Shown piece after piece: positions 33,442 to 46,100 of a stretch of 64,000 bases of DNA; positions within the stretch are counted from its first letter, which is position 1; every line of letters begins with the position of its first letter. The position numbers and the translations under genes are program-made. This DNA comes from Heterodera schachtii. Lineage: Eukaryota; Nematoda; Chromadorea; Rhabditida; Heteroderidae. The stretch covers positions 1,401,083-1,465,082 of the forward strand of contig SIJG01000019.1 in the NCBI GenBank assembly GCA_023374025.1. The letters are read 5' to 3'. Under the pieces are notes generated by a model. It had not been told where the DNA came from. It saw nothing but the letters and a program-made list of their open reading frames with translations, and did not search any database.

Positions 33442-33653
33442 GCCAAGAGTTTGTAGATGTGCACAAACATTTTCATTTTTTGGTTTGACCCATTTTAAGC
33501 TATGCAAAAAGCGTTCAAAAATAGGCAATCCCAAAAAGTGCAATTTTTGACCCCTTTTTCGAACACAGTTCGAACAGTTCTAAACCGTTCGAAATGGCTA
33601 TAGTTTTTCCTTATAGCCATTAAAAAACTGAATCGTTTGATCCCACTCTCGAC
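33442..33653 (+). repeat. Direct repeat of about 210 bp, copy 2
   Basis: This is the second, diverged copy of 32869-33077. The two copies flank the tRNA-like sequence and a pyrimidine-rich stretch. The minus-strand frame at 33325-33543 crosses this repeat and has no gene support. Confidence 0.8.
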
Positions 33654-33717
33654 CCATAAAACGCGCTAGAAAGTCTTAAATTAGCTCAGAAGTGAGTTAG
33701 GGGGGTATTTTATTCTT

Positions 33718-33920
33718 ATAAGGGGAACCAGGGCCCGATGGGCCCTGTTAAAGCGCCGGGGGCGCTTTCAACACCGGGGCCAGCAGGAGCCATCGGGTTT
33801 TCCCGTGCTTAAGGTACTCGCTCGGCCGCTTCGCGGCCTCGTTGGGGGCCTTCGGCCCCCTCCCCTCCCCTCTCCCACCCCTCCCTTAAGGTACTCGCTC
33901 GGCCGCTTCGCGGCCTATTA
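33718..33920. repeat. GC-rich island of perfect hairpins
   Basis: Five perfect stem-loops lie in 190 bp: CAGGGCC-CGATG-GGCCCTG (33729-33747), AAAGCGCC-GGG-GGCGCTTT (33750-33768), GGCCGC-TTC-GCGGCC (33824-33838 and 33901-33915) and GGGGGCC-TTC-GGCCCCC (33844-33860). A 32-bp segment beginning CTTAAGGTACTCGCTCGG is exactly repeated at 33808-33839 and 33885-33916. The composition is opposite to the surrounding AT-rich DNA. C(TTCG)G-type stems are very stable in RNA. Origin unknown; a GC-rich dispersed repeat or foreign DNA are both possible. Confidence 0.9.
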
Positions 33921-34380
33921 AAATAGTTTTCTATAGATTGATCATTTTATGAACCTAAAAACCGGATCCTTAATATAAATGAAATTTACTCATTCAATTT
34001 ATTTGGTTTTTATGCTTGTTAAATGAAGTAATAAAAAAAAACAAAAAAAAAAACAATCGGAATTTTCACTTCACAATCTTATTAATTTTGAAGCTATATA
34101 ATATTAAATTTATAAATGCTAATTTGTGTAGGTAATGTTAAATATGTATTTATTAATGGACAAAAAATTTGTAAATGATATAATTGACAATTTGAAAAAA
34201 TACAATATAACTGACATATTTAAAAGAAATATAATTATTCAAATTATTTTGAACAACCTAAATAATGTAACAAAAATGACAGCATAATGAAAATAAAATT
34301 GAAAAAGCTACTTCCAATATTTAAAAAAAAAACTTTTTTAAGCACCTAAATGCTGCGACATTTAAAGTTTAGAATTATTT
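33921..34380. other. AT-rich DNA, no gene seen
   Basis: AT-rich, non-coding, leading into the second copy of the 1.23-kb duplicated segment. I see nothing further. Confidence 0.5.
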
Positions 34381-35606
34381 AAAAAAAAAAAATTAAAATT
34401 TTAATAATTTAAATAAATATCAACTCCTCACGAAAAAAATAAATTTGTGAAAAATAAAAACAATAATTAGTTACGATTGAGACGATTATGAAAATATACA
34501 TATCACCTGACTGAAAAATCTGTTTATGAAAAAAAAAAACAAAATTATATTATAAACATCACATTTTTATAATTGCTTTTTGGTTTCCATAAAGCAAAAA
34601 ATATATATTTATTATTGTTATAAATTAATAAATTTAAATTTCATTATTAAAATAAAGGATAGATAAATAAAAAAAACTTGTGAATAGATAAAATATTTTT
34701 AAACACAAGCAAATAATAATGGATTAAAATAATTTGGCGATTTTCCAAATATAAATCAAATTTTAGCCCTAATCAAATCAATAAAGTATTATTTTAATTG
34801 TTATGGTTAACAAGAATATATTAATCGTCTTTGTGCATAATGTAACGACACATGATGTGAAATTGATAATTGAGAGGATTATAAAATACAATTAAAACCA
34901 AAAAAATATTTAAATTATTAAAATCAAAATATAAAAAAGAAAATTATGTGTATAATTAATAAAAATTAAAAATGCGTATTTTTAATTAAAAAGTTAAAAG
35001 AGAGAGCCATTTAAATAAAGATTAAAAACGGAAACTTTAAAAATAATCAAAATCAATTAAGTGACTTTTAAAATATTTGAAAATTCTAAAAATTAAATTA
35101 TTCAAAAATTGATATATGAAATAAAGCAAACTTGGATATTAATTTCATTTTTAATCTGATGGTCATAAATAAAAATTTCATATATTCATGTACAAGAATT
35201 ATTTAAAAAATACAATAGCAAATGCAAACCTACAAAATACTAGATCGAGAACAAAAATTTTTAAAATACTATTCCGTAGCATAAAAAATAGAAAATAAAT
35301 AGAAGTAATGAAGATAACTTAAAAATAAGTTGTGCTTTCAAAAAATATTAAGTACAGAAAATTAATTTAAAATATAAGTAATATATATGTTATTTCTATC
35401 ACTCTGAAATGAAGAAACTCTTTGTTCCAACTGTTTGTTCTAAGGATTCTCATGGACCAGTCATGGGTTTATTAAAAGAACTTTAGTTCAAAAATTTTTT
35501 ATTAAATCAAACGAAAAAACAATTTAATTATATTTTTATAATTAATTAGCCAGATAACATAAAGCCGGAAAAAGCTAGAAAAAAATAAAAAAATAAATAA
35601 TAAAAG
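34381..35606 (+). repeat. 1.23-kb near-identical duplicated segment, copy B
   Basis: This matches 11847-13074 in the same orientation at an offset of about 22.53 kb. Here the left edge is visible: it begins in an A-run after GAATTATTT, and the right edge diverges after TAAAAG. There are no terminal repeats, and I see no target duplication. Confidence 0.95.
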
Positions 35607-38360
35607 TAGTCTGCCTGTAAAATTTGGTGCGATTATTTTGAATATAGAAGGCGCTAGATTCGATGAAAGTTTTTAAAATTTAAGGCTAAACATTTTGTTG
35701 TAATTAAAGAGGAATTAAAAATTTTTAGAATTTTTATTCAGAGCACTTTTTGATAGAAAAAGCATCAGAGAGCTTTATTTAGCATGTAAATTAATAATGT
35801 AAATATTTAAATTTTATTTTATTAATGATCATATTGGAGTAAAAAATTTCATTTGCAAATGCTATTGCCCTTATCACCATCGTGACAAGATATTTATTTT
35901 CAAATGGTAAAATTAAGAATTATTATTTTAAATTTTTGTATAATAAAATAATAAAAAAACAAATGAACTAATTATATTAAACTGGATTTAATTATTTAAT
36001 AAAATTCAACGATTAGTTATTTCAAAAATTTATGACCAGAAAAACTCAAACATTTAAAAACATTGAATAAAAAAAATATATTCAAATAAAAAACATTTTA
36101 ATTTAATTACTGAAACATATTTGCTTTTTTATCTTTTTTAACTAAACAAATACTTTCAATAAATCTTTCAAAATTACTTAATGACCATGAAAAAAGAAAC
36201 TGATGGAGAATAATTTAATTAAATAAAAGAAACTAATTATAATTTGTCCATGACAAAAATAAAAATGAAAGTTTTGTTCACAGAAATAAAATATTGTTAC
36301 AAAAATAAGTGAGCAAAACAAATAATTTTTCTTTTATTTTAAAAATATTTTTGAGTTTATTTAATAAATTTAAAATATTTTAAACTAAAATAAAAATAGT
36401 AAACATAAATAACAAATTTATTTAAATTGCGAAAAATTTTTGAGTTACCTTAAACCTTTATACGGGAATAAAATATCCAAATAATAATTTAATTATTTTA
36501 TTATTAAAGCAAATAGAAATGAAGCAAAACTCGAAAAATAACATGTCGCATAAAAGTGACCATAATACTCAAATGATAGTGAACAATTTTTCAATTGCAC
36601 TTCTTGTTGAAAAACAATAATTGTGTGCAATTTGAATTGAGAAGGATTTTATATTTAAAATAACAGACAAACTAATTAAGGAATAACCGATTTGATTAAT
36701 CATTTAAATGCTTAATTAAAAATTATTATATTATCTTTATAAAATAAAGTTTAAATCATAAATATTAATATAAGAGAATTTATTTTAAGGACTATCATGA
36801 TAGCAGAATATGATACTGATTGGACTACTGAACGTGATTAAATTTAAAAGAATAATTGGAGAAAATCGCGCTATAAAATAAACATTTAAATGCCTACAGT
36901 TTGAAACATTATATTTGTAAAAAATTAAAAATTGATAAAAAAAAACGCGAAGGAAAAAGTTTTTTTAATTAGAAATAAAATGTTTGTCACCATTTTACGT
37001 TATTTTGCTTCCATTATATGAACTGATTTTCTTTATCATTTGTTATTTAAGGGAAGATAAAAATCCATTTGAAATGACTATACATTTTTTTGGTCAGAAT
37101 ATTTAGTTTTAAAAAGTATTATACGTAAACTATCAATAAAAATAAAGGCGAAGCTAAAAAAAAGTATTAATAAATAGTTTTATTATTTCAAACAATATTT
37201 TTTTATGAAAAAATCGTCGTGTGGAACTAATTAACTTCCATTAAAATGATTGCACAAATTCTTCAAACCATCGGCTCCACAAAAAGAAATTATTTTTCAA
37301 TTAGTTTTCATTTAAAAATAAAATACAATTTTTATCATTGATACTTATTTCTAATGGCAAATATTCGAATTTATTAAAAACAATTATTCATTTGCTTTAT
37401 ATTTTATTGGAGTAATGCGAAATTAGCGGTGATAAATATCCAGGTCAATCAGATAAATATAGCTGCAGCCTTTTTCAAACCCGAACATATTAGGATTATT
37501 TTTGCTATAATTTTTAAAAAATTTTAGGGAAAAACGAAAATCAATTTTCGACCCGACTCATAAGTAGCCTGGTTTTAGCTGTATTGTGATAAATATAATT
37601 AAAATAAAAATGCTAAATAGAATGATTGAATATTAAAGAAAGGCATTTAAATTAAAAAAACATATATATATTTCTCTAATTTGAAAATTATTTGAATAAA
37701 GATTTTTTAGTTTCTCTTGTAAAAATGAAAATCAATTTAATTGTTATATGCCATTTAGTTATCAAACAGATGATTCCAAAGCTTTTAACATTTTTAAAAT
37801 AATTATCATTTAATTGGTCGCGGCTTTAAACTTGGTCCATGGTATGGAAATAAAAAAAAAATATCATATATATTTTATTTTATTTTAAAAAGATATAAAA
37901 TTATATGATAAAGTTGTGACGTATAAAGACATTAAAACTTGTTTAAATTTTAATACACAAAACATGTAAAGAAAAATGAAGTTAAAAATTAAATAAAATA
38001 AAAATTGAGCATAAATCAATTTGTTATTCAGGTTAAAAATTAGTCATAAATAAAAAACAAATTATAATAATTAAAGAAATTCAAATTTATTACGAAATAT
38101 TAAATACTTATTACTTACTATCAAAAATGAATTTAATTTAATTCTCAAAATTGAAATCAATAAATGAGTGCAGAAATAATTCATTTATAAAAAATTTTTA
38201 TTGAATAAAATATTAAAATAAAATAAAAAAAATTTTCAATCACTAATTATAAAATAACAATGACAAAATTTAATATTTAATAAATGACTTCAGTTAAGTC
38301 ACAAGAATGACAAGATTAGTTAAATTTTGCAAATAACCAATGAAATTAAATTTGGTGATT
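35607..38360. other. AT-rich block, A-biased on the + strand, no gene
   Basis: No credible coding sequence. Complex islands occur at about 36790-36830, 37215-37280, 37430-37500, 37545-37600 and 37815-37850. At 36541 ACATGTCGCATAAAAGTGA resembles 21346 (ACATGTAGCATAAAAATGA) on the same strand. Confidence 0.55.
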
Positions 38361-38364
38361 AAAA

Positions 38365-38470
38365 TGATATTTTTCTTGATATCATCCATCATCCAATAGC
38401 TTAAAGTGTTTTCTATTACCCTGCAAAATTTCAAAAAAGTTATTAAATTTCAAAAAAATATGTTTAAAAA
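38365..38470 (+). mobile_element. Solo arm of the TTCTTGGTATCATT foldback family
   Basis: The segment has a TTCTTGATATCATCC stretch, then AGCTTAAAGTGTTTTCTATT, then ACCCTGCAAAATTTCAAAAA. This order and spacing match the left arms at 32356 and 57234. I find no opposing arm here. Confidence 0.6.
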
Positions 38471-41400
38471 TAATTGATTTATCTATTTTTGTGTAACTTA
38501 TCTGCTGATACCCTTGGAACGAACTCTCTTTTAAAACGGCCCTTGGCTACGTTTTATGAAAATTAAATTTCTTGATCAAAAAAATAAATAAATTATCATT
38601 CGGCATAATTGGTTGACCAATTAATTAATGGTCAATAAAATATGTGCTAAAAAATGCTGAAATATGTGCTAAAAACCAAAAAAAATGCCAAAATATGTGT
38701 GAAATATGTACTCAAAATAAGCAATCATAAATTATTAATATTTCCTGTTACTCAAATTTCTAATTCATATAATTAATATAAAAACTCATGAGTTTACAAT
38801 TACAATAAAAATTTTGTCTTTTATTTAAAATTTTAAGATGGAATTTTGAAATGTTTTACTTTTAAAGCATGCAAATAATATTGGTCATTTTCTCTGGGTA
38901 ATTTTTTTTATTATTTAGGGATTAAATTATAATTGAATCTTCACTGAAAACCCAATAAAACAATAATAATTTTTTCATTGGATAAACTTCACCAATTAAT
39001 TAATTAAATCAATAATTAATTCTTGCAATAGAATGCAAATAATAATTTATAATGTTTAAATATTCGAATAATTAGGAAATTTTTTTTCTTAGTTTAAATA
39101 AATACACAAATAAAATAAATAATCAAAATAATATTTATTGCTTTTTAATGTAACGATAATTAACTCCATTTATTCTCTTATTGAAAATATGAATATAAAA
39201 AGATTTTAATACTTTATTGAGAATTAATTATAATTTTGTTTTTTAACGCAAGATATTATTTTTTAATTAAAATTTTTTATTTTTAATCTTTGACAGTTTT
39301 ATTATTAAATTTATTACCATTATTTTCTTGTTTTAAAATATGATATATATTTAGGCGAATAATAATTATTGTTTACCTTTCTTATTATTTCGAAATGAAA
39401 TTAAATAATATATAATAAACGAAAAATAAAAAAAGAATTTGGCAAATTATTCCGTAAAACCTTGTTGTCATTTATTAAATCGTGCTTCTATTTTTTTATG
39501 ATTTGTTTTAAACTTTTCTTTTTATAAAAATGTGGCTTTGTAATTATTATTTCTTTTCTTTTTTAATTGTAAAATAAAAAATAAGTTTATTTTAGAATTT
39601 TTTATTTCTTTTTGCTCTTTAATCTCACGACCTTAAAAATTTGAAAGTGAGTGATTTTATACAATATTAGTCAAAACAATTTTTTTGCTATTATAGTTTT
39701 TATAAATTTACAAAAAAAACTGTTTAAATCTTTTAATGAATTGAGATTTATTTATTCATTAATTAAATCAATTTTTATTTATTCGAATTTTATTAAGTAT
39801 TTGTTATCACTTCTGCTGTGAAGCTTCCATTTTCAAGTACAATAAATTATAATGTTTATTTTAATTTTCAAGGCAAACGAAAAGTAATTTCATAAAAATT
39901 CTCTTCTCGGTCCGACCACCCATTTTTTTTAAATTTTTTTTGAGGAAATACTTTAAAATAAATCTTTTATATATAATTTTATTCGTTGTTTTTTTTTTGA
40001 TTTTTTTTTTTTTGCTTTTTTTATTTCAAAAATTTCTTTTTGGTTTATTCCTTTTGTTTGAATTGTATAAATGCCAAACCTGACGCAGCCATAAATTTGC
40101 CAGATTCGTTTAATATAATTATAAGGTTTACATTGAATAAATAATGATAACGTAAAATTAAGCAAAACCAATAAATTAATAATATTTAATTAATTATTTC
40201 ATAATGTTTTTTGAATAAAAAATAATTTTGTTGAATTATATAAATAATAATTAATCTTGTATATTTTTTTATGAATACATGTTGGACAATAAGTTGCTAA
40301 TCTATATAGGTTGAAAGCCGAACATGCCTAAATGCTCATCGAACAAAAAAATATTTAATATTAATTTTTAAATAGATTTTATGCACTTATCCAAATTACT
40401 CTAATTGTATAACAAAAATTTATTGCTATAATTTGTCAGAAATTTATTAATTATTTTATTTTATTTTTATTAATTATATATATTTTTTAATTTTATGAAT
40501 AAAATCACTAAATATTTTAAAAGGAATAATTAATTTTCAATTTAGCATACATAATTTTCTGCTTTTAGTTTTATTGGAACTAGGTTTTCATTAATGTAAC
40601 TCAAATTTTATTTTATTATTATTTTTTACTATTTATTTAAGCTATTTTCAGGCTATAAATTTTGTTATGTTACTATTTAATCAATAAAAGATATTTAAAT
40701 TGTTTTTTCTTTTTTTTTATTAATATTTTTGAACGGACGTTCTTTTAATAAATCCATGATCGGTTCATGAGAATCTGTGCTTCATTCAGAAACGTCTATT
40801 CATTTCAATGTGATTGCAATAAAATAGATACAATTTATTACTTTTTTTGTATAATTTTTTTTTATTAAATTTTGAAAGGGAAACTTATTTTTATATATTC
40901 TTATTGCTTCTATTTATTTATTTATGTATTTATCCAAGTCCTTATGTAGCTGCTAGTTGAAATTTTTATAGTGTCAATTGTTTAATTCATATATAAAGTG
41001 TATAATTTTTTCGATATTTAAAATTTAATAATTGTTTTGCTGTGTTATTATTTATTATCTTTAATTTTTTAAATTAAAAATTTAATTTTTAATAATTGGA
41101 ATACTAGAAAAAATTAAATTTGCCGGTTGTGTTGAAATTTACTGTATATTCATTTTATTGCATTTTTCAGTTAAATTGGATCGAGGGGACGCATCCTGCA
41201 TTCTGATCAGCGTACTCACGCAATTAATTAATGTGAGGCTGATATCTTCTATCAAAAATTTTATTCATGTGTTATTATTTTTACTTTATTTTTGTTTATT
41301 TATTTATTTTTATTTTCAACCATCATTACTTTTTATATTTCACAACATTATATTTAACAAAACATTATGTTTATTTTTATGCCTTAAATATAGGCTTTAC

Positions 41401-42385
41401 TATTTTTAAGCTAATTTTAATACAAAACATTACGTTTACATTTGTATGGTTCAAATAACTATTTTTTAATTGTTCAATATAATATTAGAATAAGCATATA
41501 AACTATTTAATTAAGATTTGTTTTTTACAATATATTTTTACCTTATTTTTTAAGATTATTTCACATTTTCTGGTACAAGATTCCATATGTGAGGTAAGCA
41601 TTTTTGACTAATATTTTTTATTATAAAAATTAGTTAAACCGTTTAAATTAATATATTTGTTTTAATCCAGATATAGAAATAAATTTAATTTTTTAATTAA
41701 GTTTTTAGCACCTATTTTGAAAAAAAATTTTTAGCAAATTTTGGTAATTATTTTGCGATTTTTAGCATTTAAAAATCTGGGCCTTATAGTATAATAATGT
41801 CTTTGCAAGAGTAATCATGCTTTTTTACATTGTATTTAAAAAAGAGAAAATTCATTAATCTTGTTCTCTGGCACCTCATGTTTAAATCCTCGGTTATTTT
41901 TTAAATTTTGTTTTCTGGCTTTTTAATTTTAGGAATTAGTTAAGTCATTTGGATTTTAATTTCTAGTAATTTTATTCTTCTGATTGATATAACAGATTTA
42001 GCAATTAAATTTTGTTATTTTCGCTGTGTTTTATCCCAATCAATCCAGTTATTTATAATACTATTTTATCATTTTATTATATAAAATTCACTAATGTTTT
42101 ACATTTTTTTATCAATTTTTTATCATTATTTTAAATTTATTTTTTAATATCTTGTATATTTTTGGATAACTTGCAAAAAAGTGAAGCATCGCACATTTAT
42201 CAAGAAGGAAAAATTAATTATTTAGGACATTTTTCGCTCGTAAGAAATTTACAATTTTCCGGAAATTAAAAAACACTCCAAAAATATAAAAATTTCATTT
42301 TCTCGAAAAGTACTGAAAATGCATGAAAAATCAAAATCCAGTCTCAATTAAATTATATTTTAATATTATTTGAATAGGTTGTGCC
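38471..42385. other. AT-rich DNA; strand bias switches to T-rich near 39 kb
   Basis: Up to about 39 kb the + strand is A-biased. From about 39.2 kb it is T-biased. No gene. At 40739-40776 a segment is the diverged inverse of 12911-12948 (GATTCTCATG, ACC, TCATGG, TTTATTAAAAGAAC). A complex island at 41160-41235 follows a CATTTTTCAG word. The frames at 41158-41458 are T-rich Phe/Leu/Tyr strings without support. Confidence 0.5.
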
Positions 42386-42409
42386 ACATTTGCGCCTCCA
42401 CATTTGCGC

Positions 42410-42800
42410 CAAGGGCGTAGGCAGGGGGGGGGGGGGCTGAGGGGGAGGGGGCTAAAGCCCCCCCCGAAACCCAAAAAAGTAAAAAATTTTCAGTAAATTT
42501 TCTTGAAATTTTAAGCAATTTTCTTAACAAAATTGCATTAAAATACTCAAAAATTTTCCCGGCGGCGCCTATCGGCACCGCCGGACCCCCATTTTAAAAA
42601 ATGGAAGCCAAAATGGCAAAAAATAGTAATTTTTTGGCGAAAAATGGCGAAAAATTTTATAAAATACACCCCCCTAATTCGGGATTTCAAAAAAGTAAAA
42701 ATACACCCCTAAAAATCGACTGAAAAAGGAAAAATACACCCCTAAAAATCGAATTTTTGACTTAAGCCCCCCCGAAGCCAAGGGTCTGGCTACGCCCTTG
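42410..42800. mobile_element. Nested element with CAAGGGCGTAG termini and GC-cored repeat inside
   Basis: It begins CAAGGGCGTAGGCAGG and ends CTGGCTACGCCCTTG, an imperfect terminal inverted repeat of about 15 bp. It interrupts the TTTGCGCC end of the outer MITE, so it inserted later. Inside are a G-run of about 15, a C-run, and the GC-cored repeat on the minus strand (42551-42590), followed by repeats of AAAAATACACCCCTAAAAAT. The GC-cored repeat may therefore be a part of this transposon family. Confidence 0.75.
42551..42590 (-). repeat. GC-cored dispersed repeat, copy 6
   Basis: A perfect-looking core, CCGGCGGCGCCTATCGGCACC, preceded by AAATTTTC, inside the nested element. The minus-strand frame at 42366-42578 reads through it and is not a gene. 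Confidence 0.85.
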
Positions 42801-43186
42801 ATTTGCGCCTCCACAATTGCGCCCCAATGAAAAAGAAAAAAAAATTTGTCTGCTTTGGCCAGAGTTAAAATGCCTCACTTAAATGATACGAAATTAAAAT
42901 AATTTAAATACTAAAAAATATTTACTATAGTACATTTAAGTTGGACTAACCACAATACATTTTTCATCTTTTTAAAAAAACAAAGAAAATATTAAAAAAT
43001 AAAATGAAAACACAAAAAAATAAATGTATTGTGGTTTGTCCAACTTAAATGTATTATAGTAAATATTTTTTAGTATTTAAATTATTTTAATTTCCTATCA
43101 TTTAAGTGAGTCATTTTAACTCTGGCCAAAGCAGACAAAATTTTTTTGTTTTTTTTCATTGGGGCGCAAATGTGGAGGCGCAAATG

Positions 43187-46100
43187 AGCACTCACCTTTG
43201 AATAGTAATAAATTATAAAAGAAAATAATTACATTTATAACAAGATTTTCAATTAATAATATTATTTTAAAACCTAAAAATTATTTTATTTAATATTTAT
43301 TCTTTTTGCAAATTTTTAAAGAACCAACCAAGACGTTTAAATTCACTTTTAAAATAACATGGCTTGCTTTATAAAATACGCTATTATTTATATATTTTTA
43401 AGCACTTGCGCTCTGCCATTCACCCCATTCACCATCATATCCATGCTATTTTTGTTGTGGTCTTAGGTCGTTCAAAATAAAGAATAATTTGAAGAAATCA
43501 AATGATTCTTAATTTTTATTTTTTTTAAATGAAAGAATGCGATTTTATCAAGTTTTTTAAATTTTTATTTCTTGTTCTTTAAAATAAAAACATTTATTAG
43601 TTTTTTTATTGTATGAATTTATTTATTAAATTGGATAGTTTCTTTAACTAAATTGCAATTACCATTTGACGGTTGAAAAAGCAACTTCTTATTTCCCGTT
43701 ACTACTTTATCTAATTAAATTATATTTATTATATTTTTGTCAGCAAATTTTATTGTTGCCGTTCATTTAAGTGTACAAAAATGACCACACTTTAAAATGA
43801 TTTGTAATTCTTATTTGAAAAAAAATAATGAATTTATTATTTTATCATTTTTTTGATATAATTGAAAATAAAATTTAAATCAATTAAATTAAGCATTTAA
43901 TTTTTAAATATCTAATTAATAGATAAATATTGTTTTTTCTTGCATCTTGCGTCACACAAATTTTTGTATTTCCTTTAAATATTTTAAAATTGATTACTTA
44001 ATTTTATTTATTATTGCTATACATGTTTTTTAATTTTGATTCTTAAATTATTATGAATTCTTGTTGAAATTCTTAAATTAATTTTGTTAAGTAATCTATT
44101 TTCATGATAATACTTGTCCTCTTGTCCTTGCAATTGCATGAGTTTCTCATATTTCCACAAATTATTATTGCAAAAATTTACTAAATATGGATTTTATGGT
44201 CAGGCCAATTTTTATATATGTATTTTAATATTTATTTATTTTGAATGTTGGCTGCCCAGATAATCTTTTTCTCGACAAAACGAATTTATTTAATGATTGT
44301 TCTCGCATTATTTTTCGGACTTCACTTTTGCATTAGCTTTATGATTTACTATTTTTTATATTTTTCTTTTTAAGCACTCTTCTTCTTTGAACCGTTCCTC
44401 TTTCCTATTTTATTATTGTGGTATTTCTTATTTTAAAACCAAAAACATTTCATTTTATTAATTTTTATTTATTTGTAAGGATATATTGTTTTTAAATTGT
44501 TTCAACATTCGAAAAAAAAATTAATTAAAAATTTTCATTTTGTTAGATGATTCTGTATCGAAAATAAATTTTATCAATAAAGTTATTTATATTTAATTTT
44601 TTATAAAAAATAGACATTGAATAAAAAAATCTTTTTAATTTTTCTATAATTTTTACTTTAGAAATTTTCACTAATGATAAGCTTTTTAAAAAAACAATAC
44701 AATAGTTTTTTAAATATACTTTTGTGTATGTATAAGAACTTGCTATCTCATATTCACCATATCTTCAGTGTTTTTTCTTAATACAATTTTATTAAATTAT
44801 TATGAATTTTCTTTTTCTTTTTTATTTTTATAAATTATTATTATTATTTCGTATTTTTTAAAATACTAATATTTTGATAGATACTAATTTTTATTTATTT
44901 GTATGGATATATCTTTATTAACTTATGACTTGCTACTCGCGTTTTTCACGTACCATTGTACTATTCCGGTTAACTTCGATGTCTTGTGTCTATGTAAAAT
45001 TTGCTTTTTCTTAATGCAATTATATCATATCTTCATTTTTCCTTTTTAAATTAATTAATTAGTCCACAATTTTAATTAATTATATTATTTGTTTTGTAGC
45101 TGAGAAACTGGCGAGGATGAAAATTAAAAAAAAAAAAAATTTCATCCTTCTATTTTATACATTTTTGGACTACTTTTCATTTGAAAAGCGTTTTGCTTAA
45201 TCATTGATTGAATTAATATAAAATATTTTAATTTTTCTTTTTGTATGTTTGTTCCAATGAATATATAATAATAAAATAAATCAATTTCACTTTAAAATAA
45301 CAACACTATACATAAATATTTTTTAACTTACATATAATTAGATTTTTCTATTATGCGACGTTGTTTTAAAGTATTTAAACTCAACGATTAGAAAAAAAAA
45401 TTTATTTTCTGTTTGAGTCAATGATAAATTTTATGTTCTCAATTGATTGGTCAATATTTAATTTATTCTGTATTTCAATTAAATAGTCTCAATATTTCAG
45501 TATTATATTTTTTGTAATAATTCAATTTTATATAAAAATATCGTTCTTCAACTGCAGAAAATCCATTGTTCCCACCTGTTGATAACACTTTTTTTATAAT
45601 TGGTGCAAGTATTTTATATTATTTACAATTTGTTTTGGCGATTTCGAAATTAATATTTTTGTTATTAATTTATTCATCAAATTGCTTTTTATTTAGATTA
45701 TTTTTCTATTAAACTCTTGACACATAGCCCGACATGTATTTACATCGGTAAATTCAACTTTAATTTAAAATAACAATACATTAGTTTTTTTTATAAATTC
45801 CTCAATTTTTTATATTTTTATGTTTAATTTCTCGCTATCTCTCATGTGCCGCGTCCACGATATTGTTTCTTCAAGTCTTTTTGCTTTTTATTCATGTAAT
45901 TTTTTATCAAATTCTATGATTTTTTTATATTATTATCTATATGGATATCTAATTTCGACGCCTTTCGTTATTTGTTTAATTCGTATATCGACCATCGATT
46001 TATTTTTGTGTAAATTATATTTGATTTTCAGTCCTTTGATATGTATATTTTAAGACCGTCTCAATCATAACCAATTAATGTTTTCTTTATCACAAATAAA

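Larger units (their letters stand above)
42386..43186. mobile_element. MITE with about 160-bp inverted repeats, interrupted by a second element
   Basis: The inverted repeats (about 42802-42965 and 43020-43186) share TTTGCGCCTCCAC, GCGCCCCAATGAAAAA, TTTGGCCAGAGTT and a long AT-rich inner part, with a loop of about 55 bp. The terminal word TTTGCGCCTCCACATTTGCGCC also occurs at 42389-42410, separated from the rest by the nested element at 42410-42800. A stretch with the inner word ACTCTGGCTAAAGCAGAC is also found at 56787-56810. No transposase is seen. Confidence 0.8.

Noticed and set aside
39953..41458. Short Phe/Leu/Tyr/Lys frames in the T-biased block
   Set aside because: Low-complexity translations of AT-rich DNA without start context, splice sites or domains.
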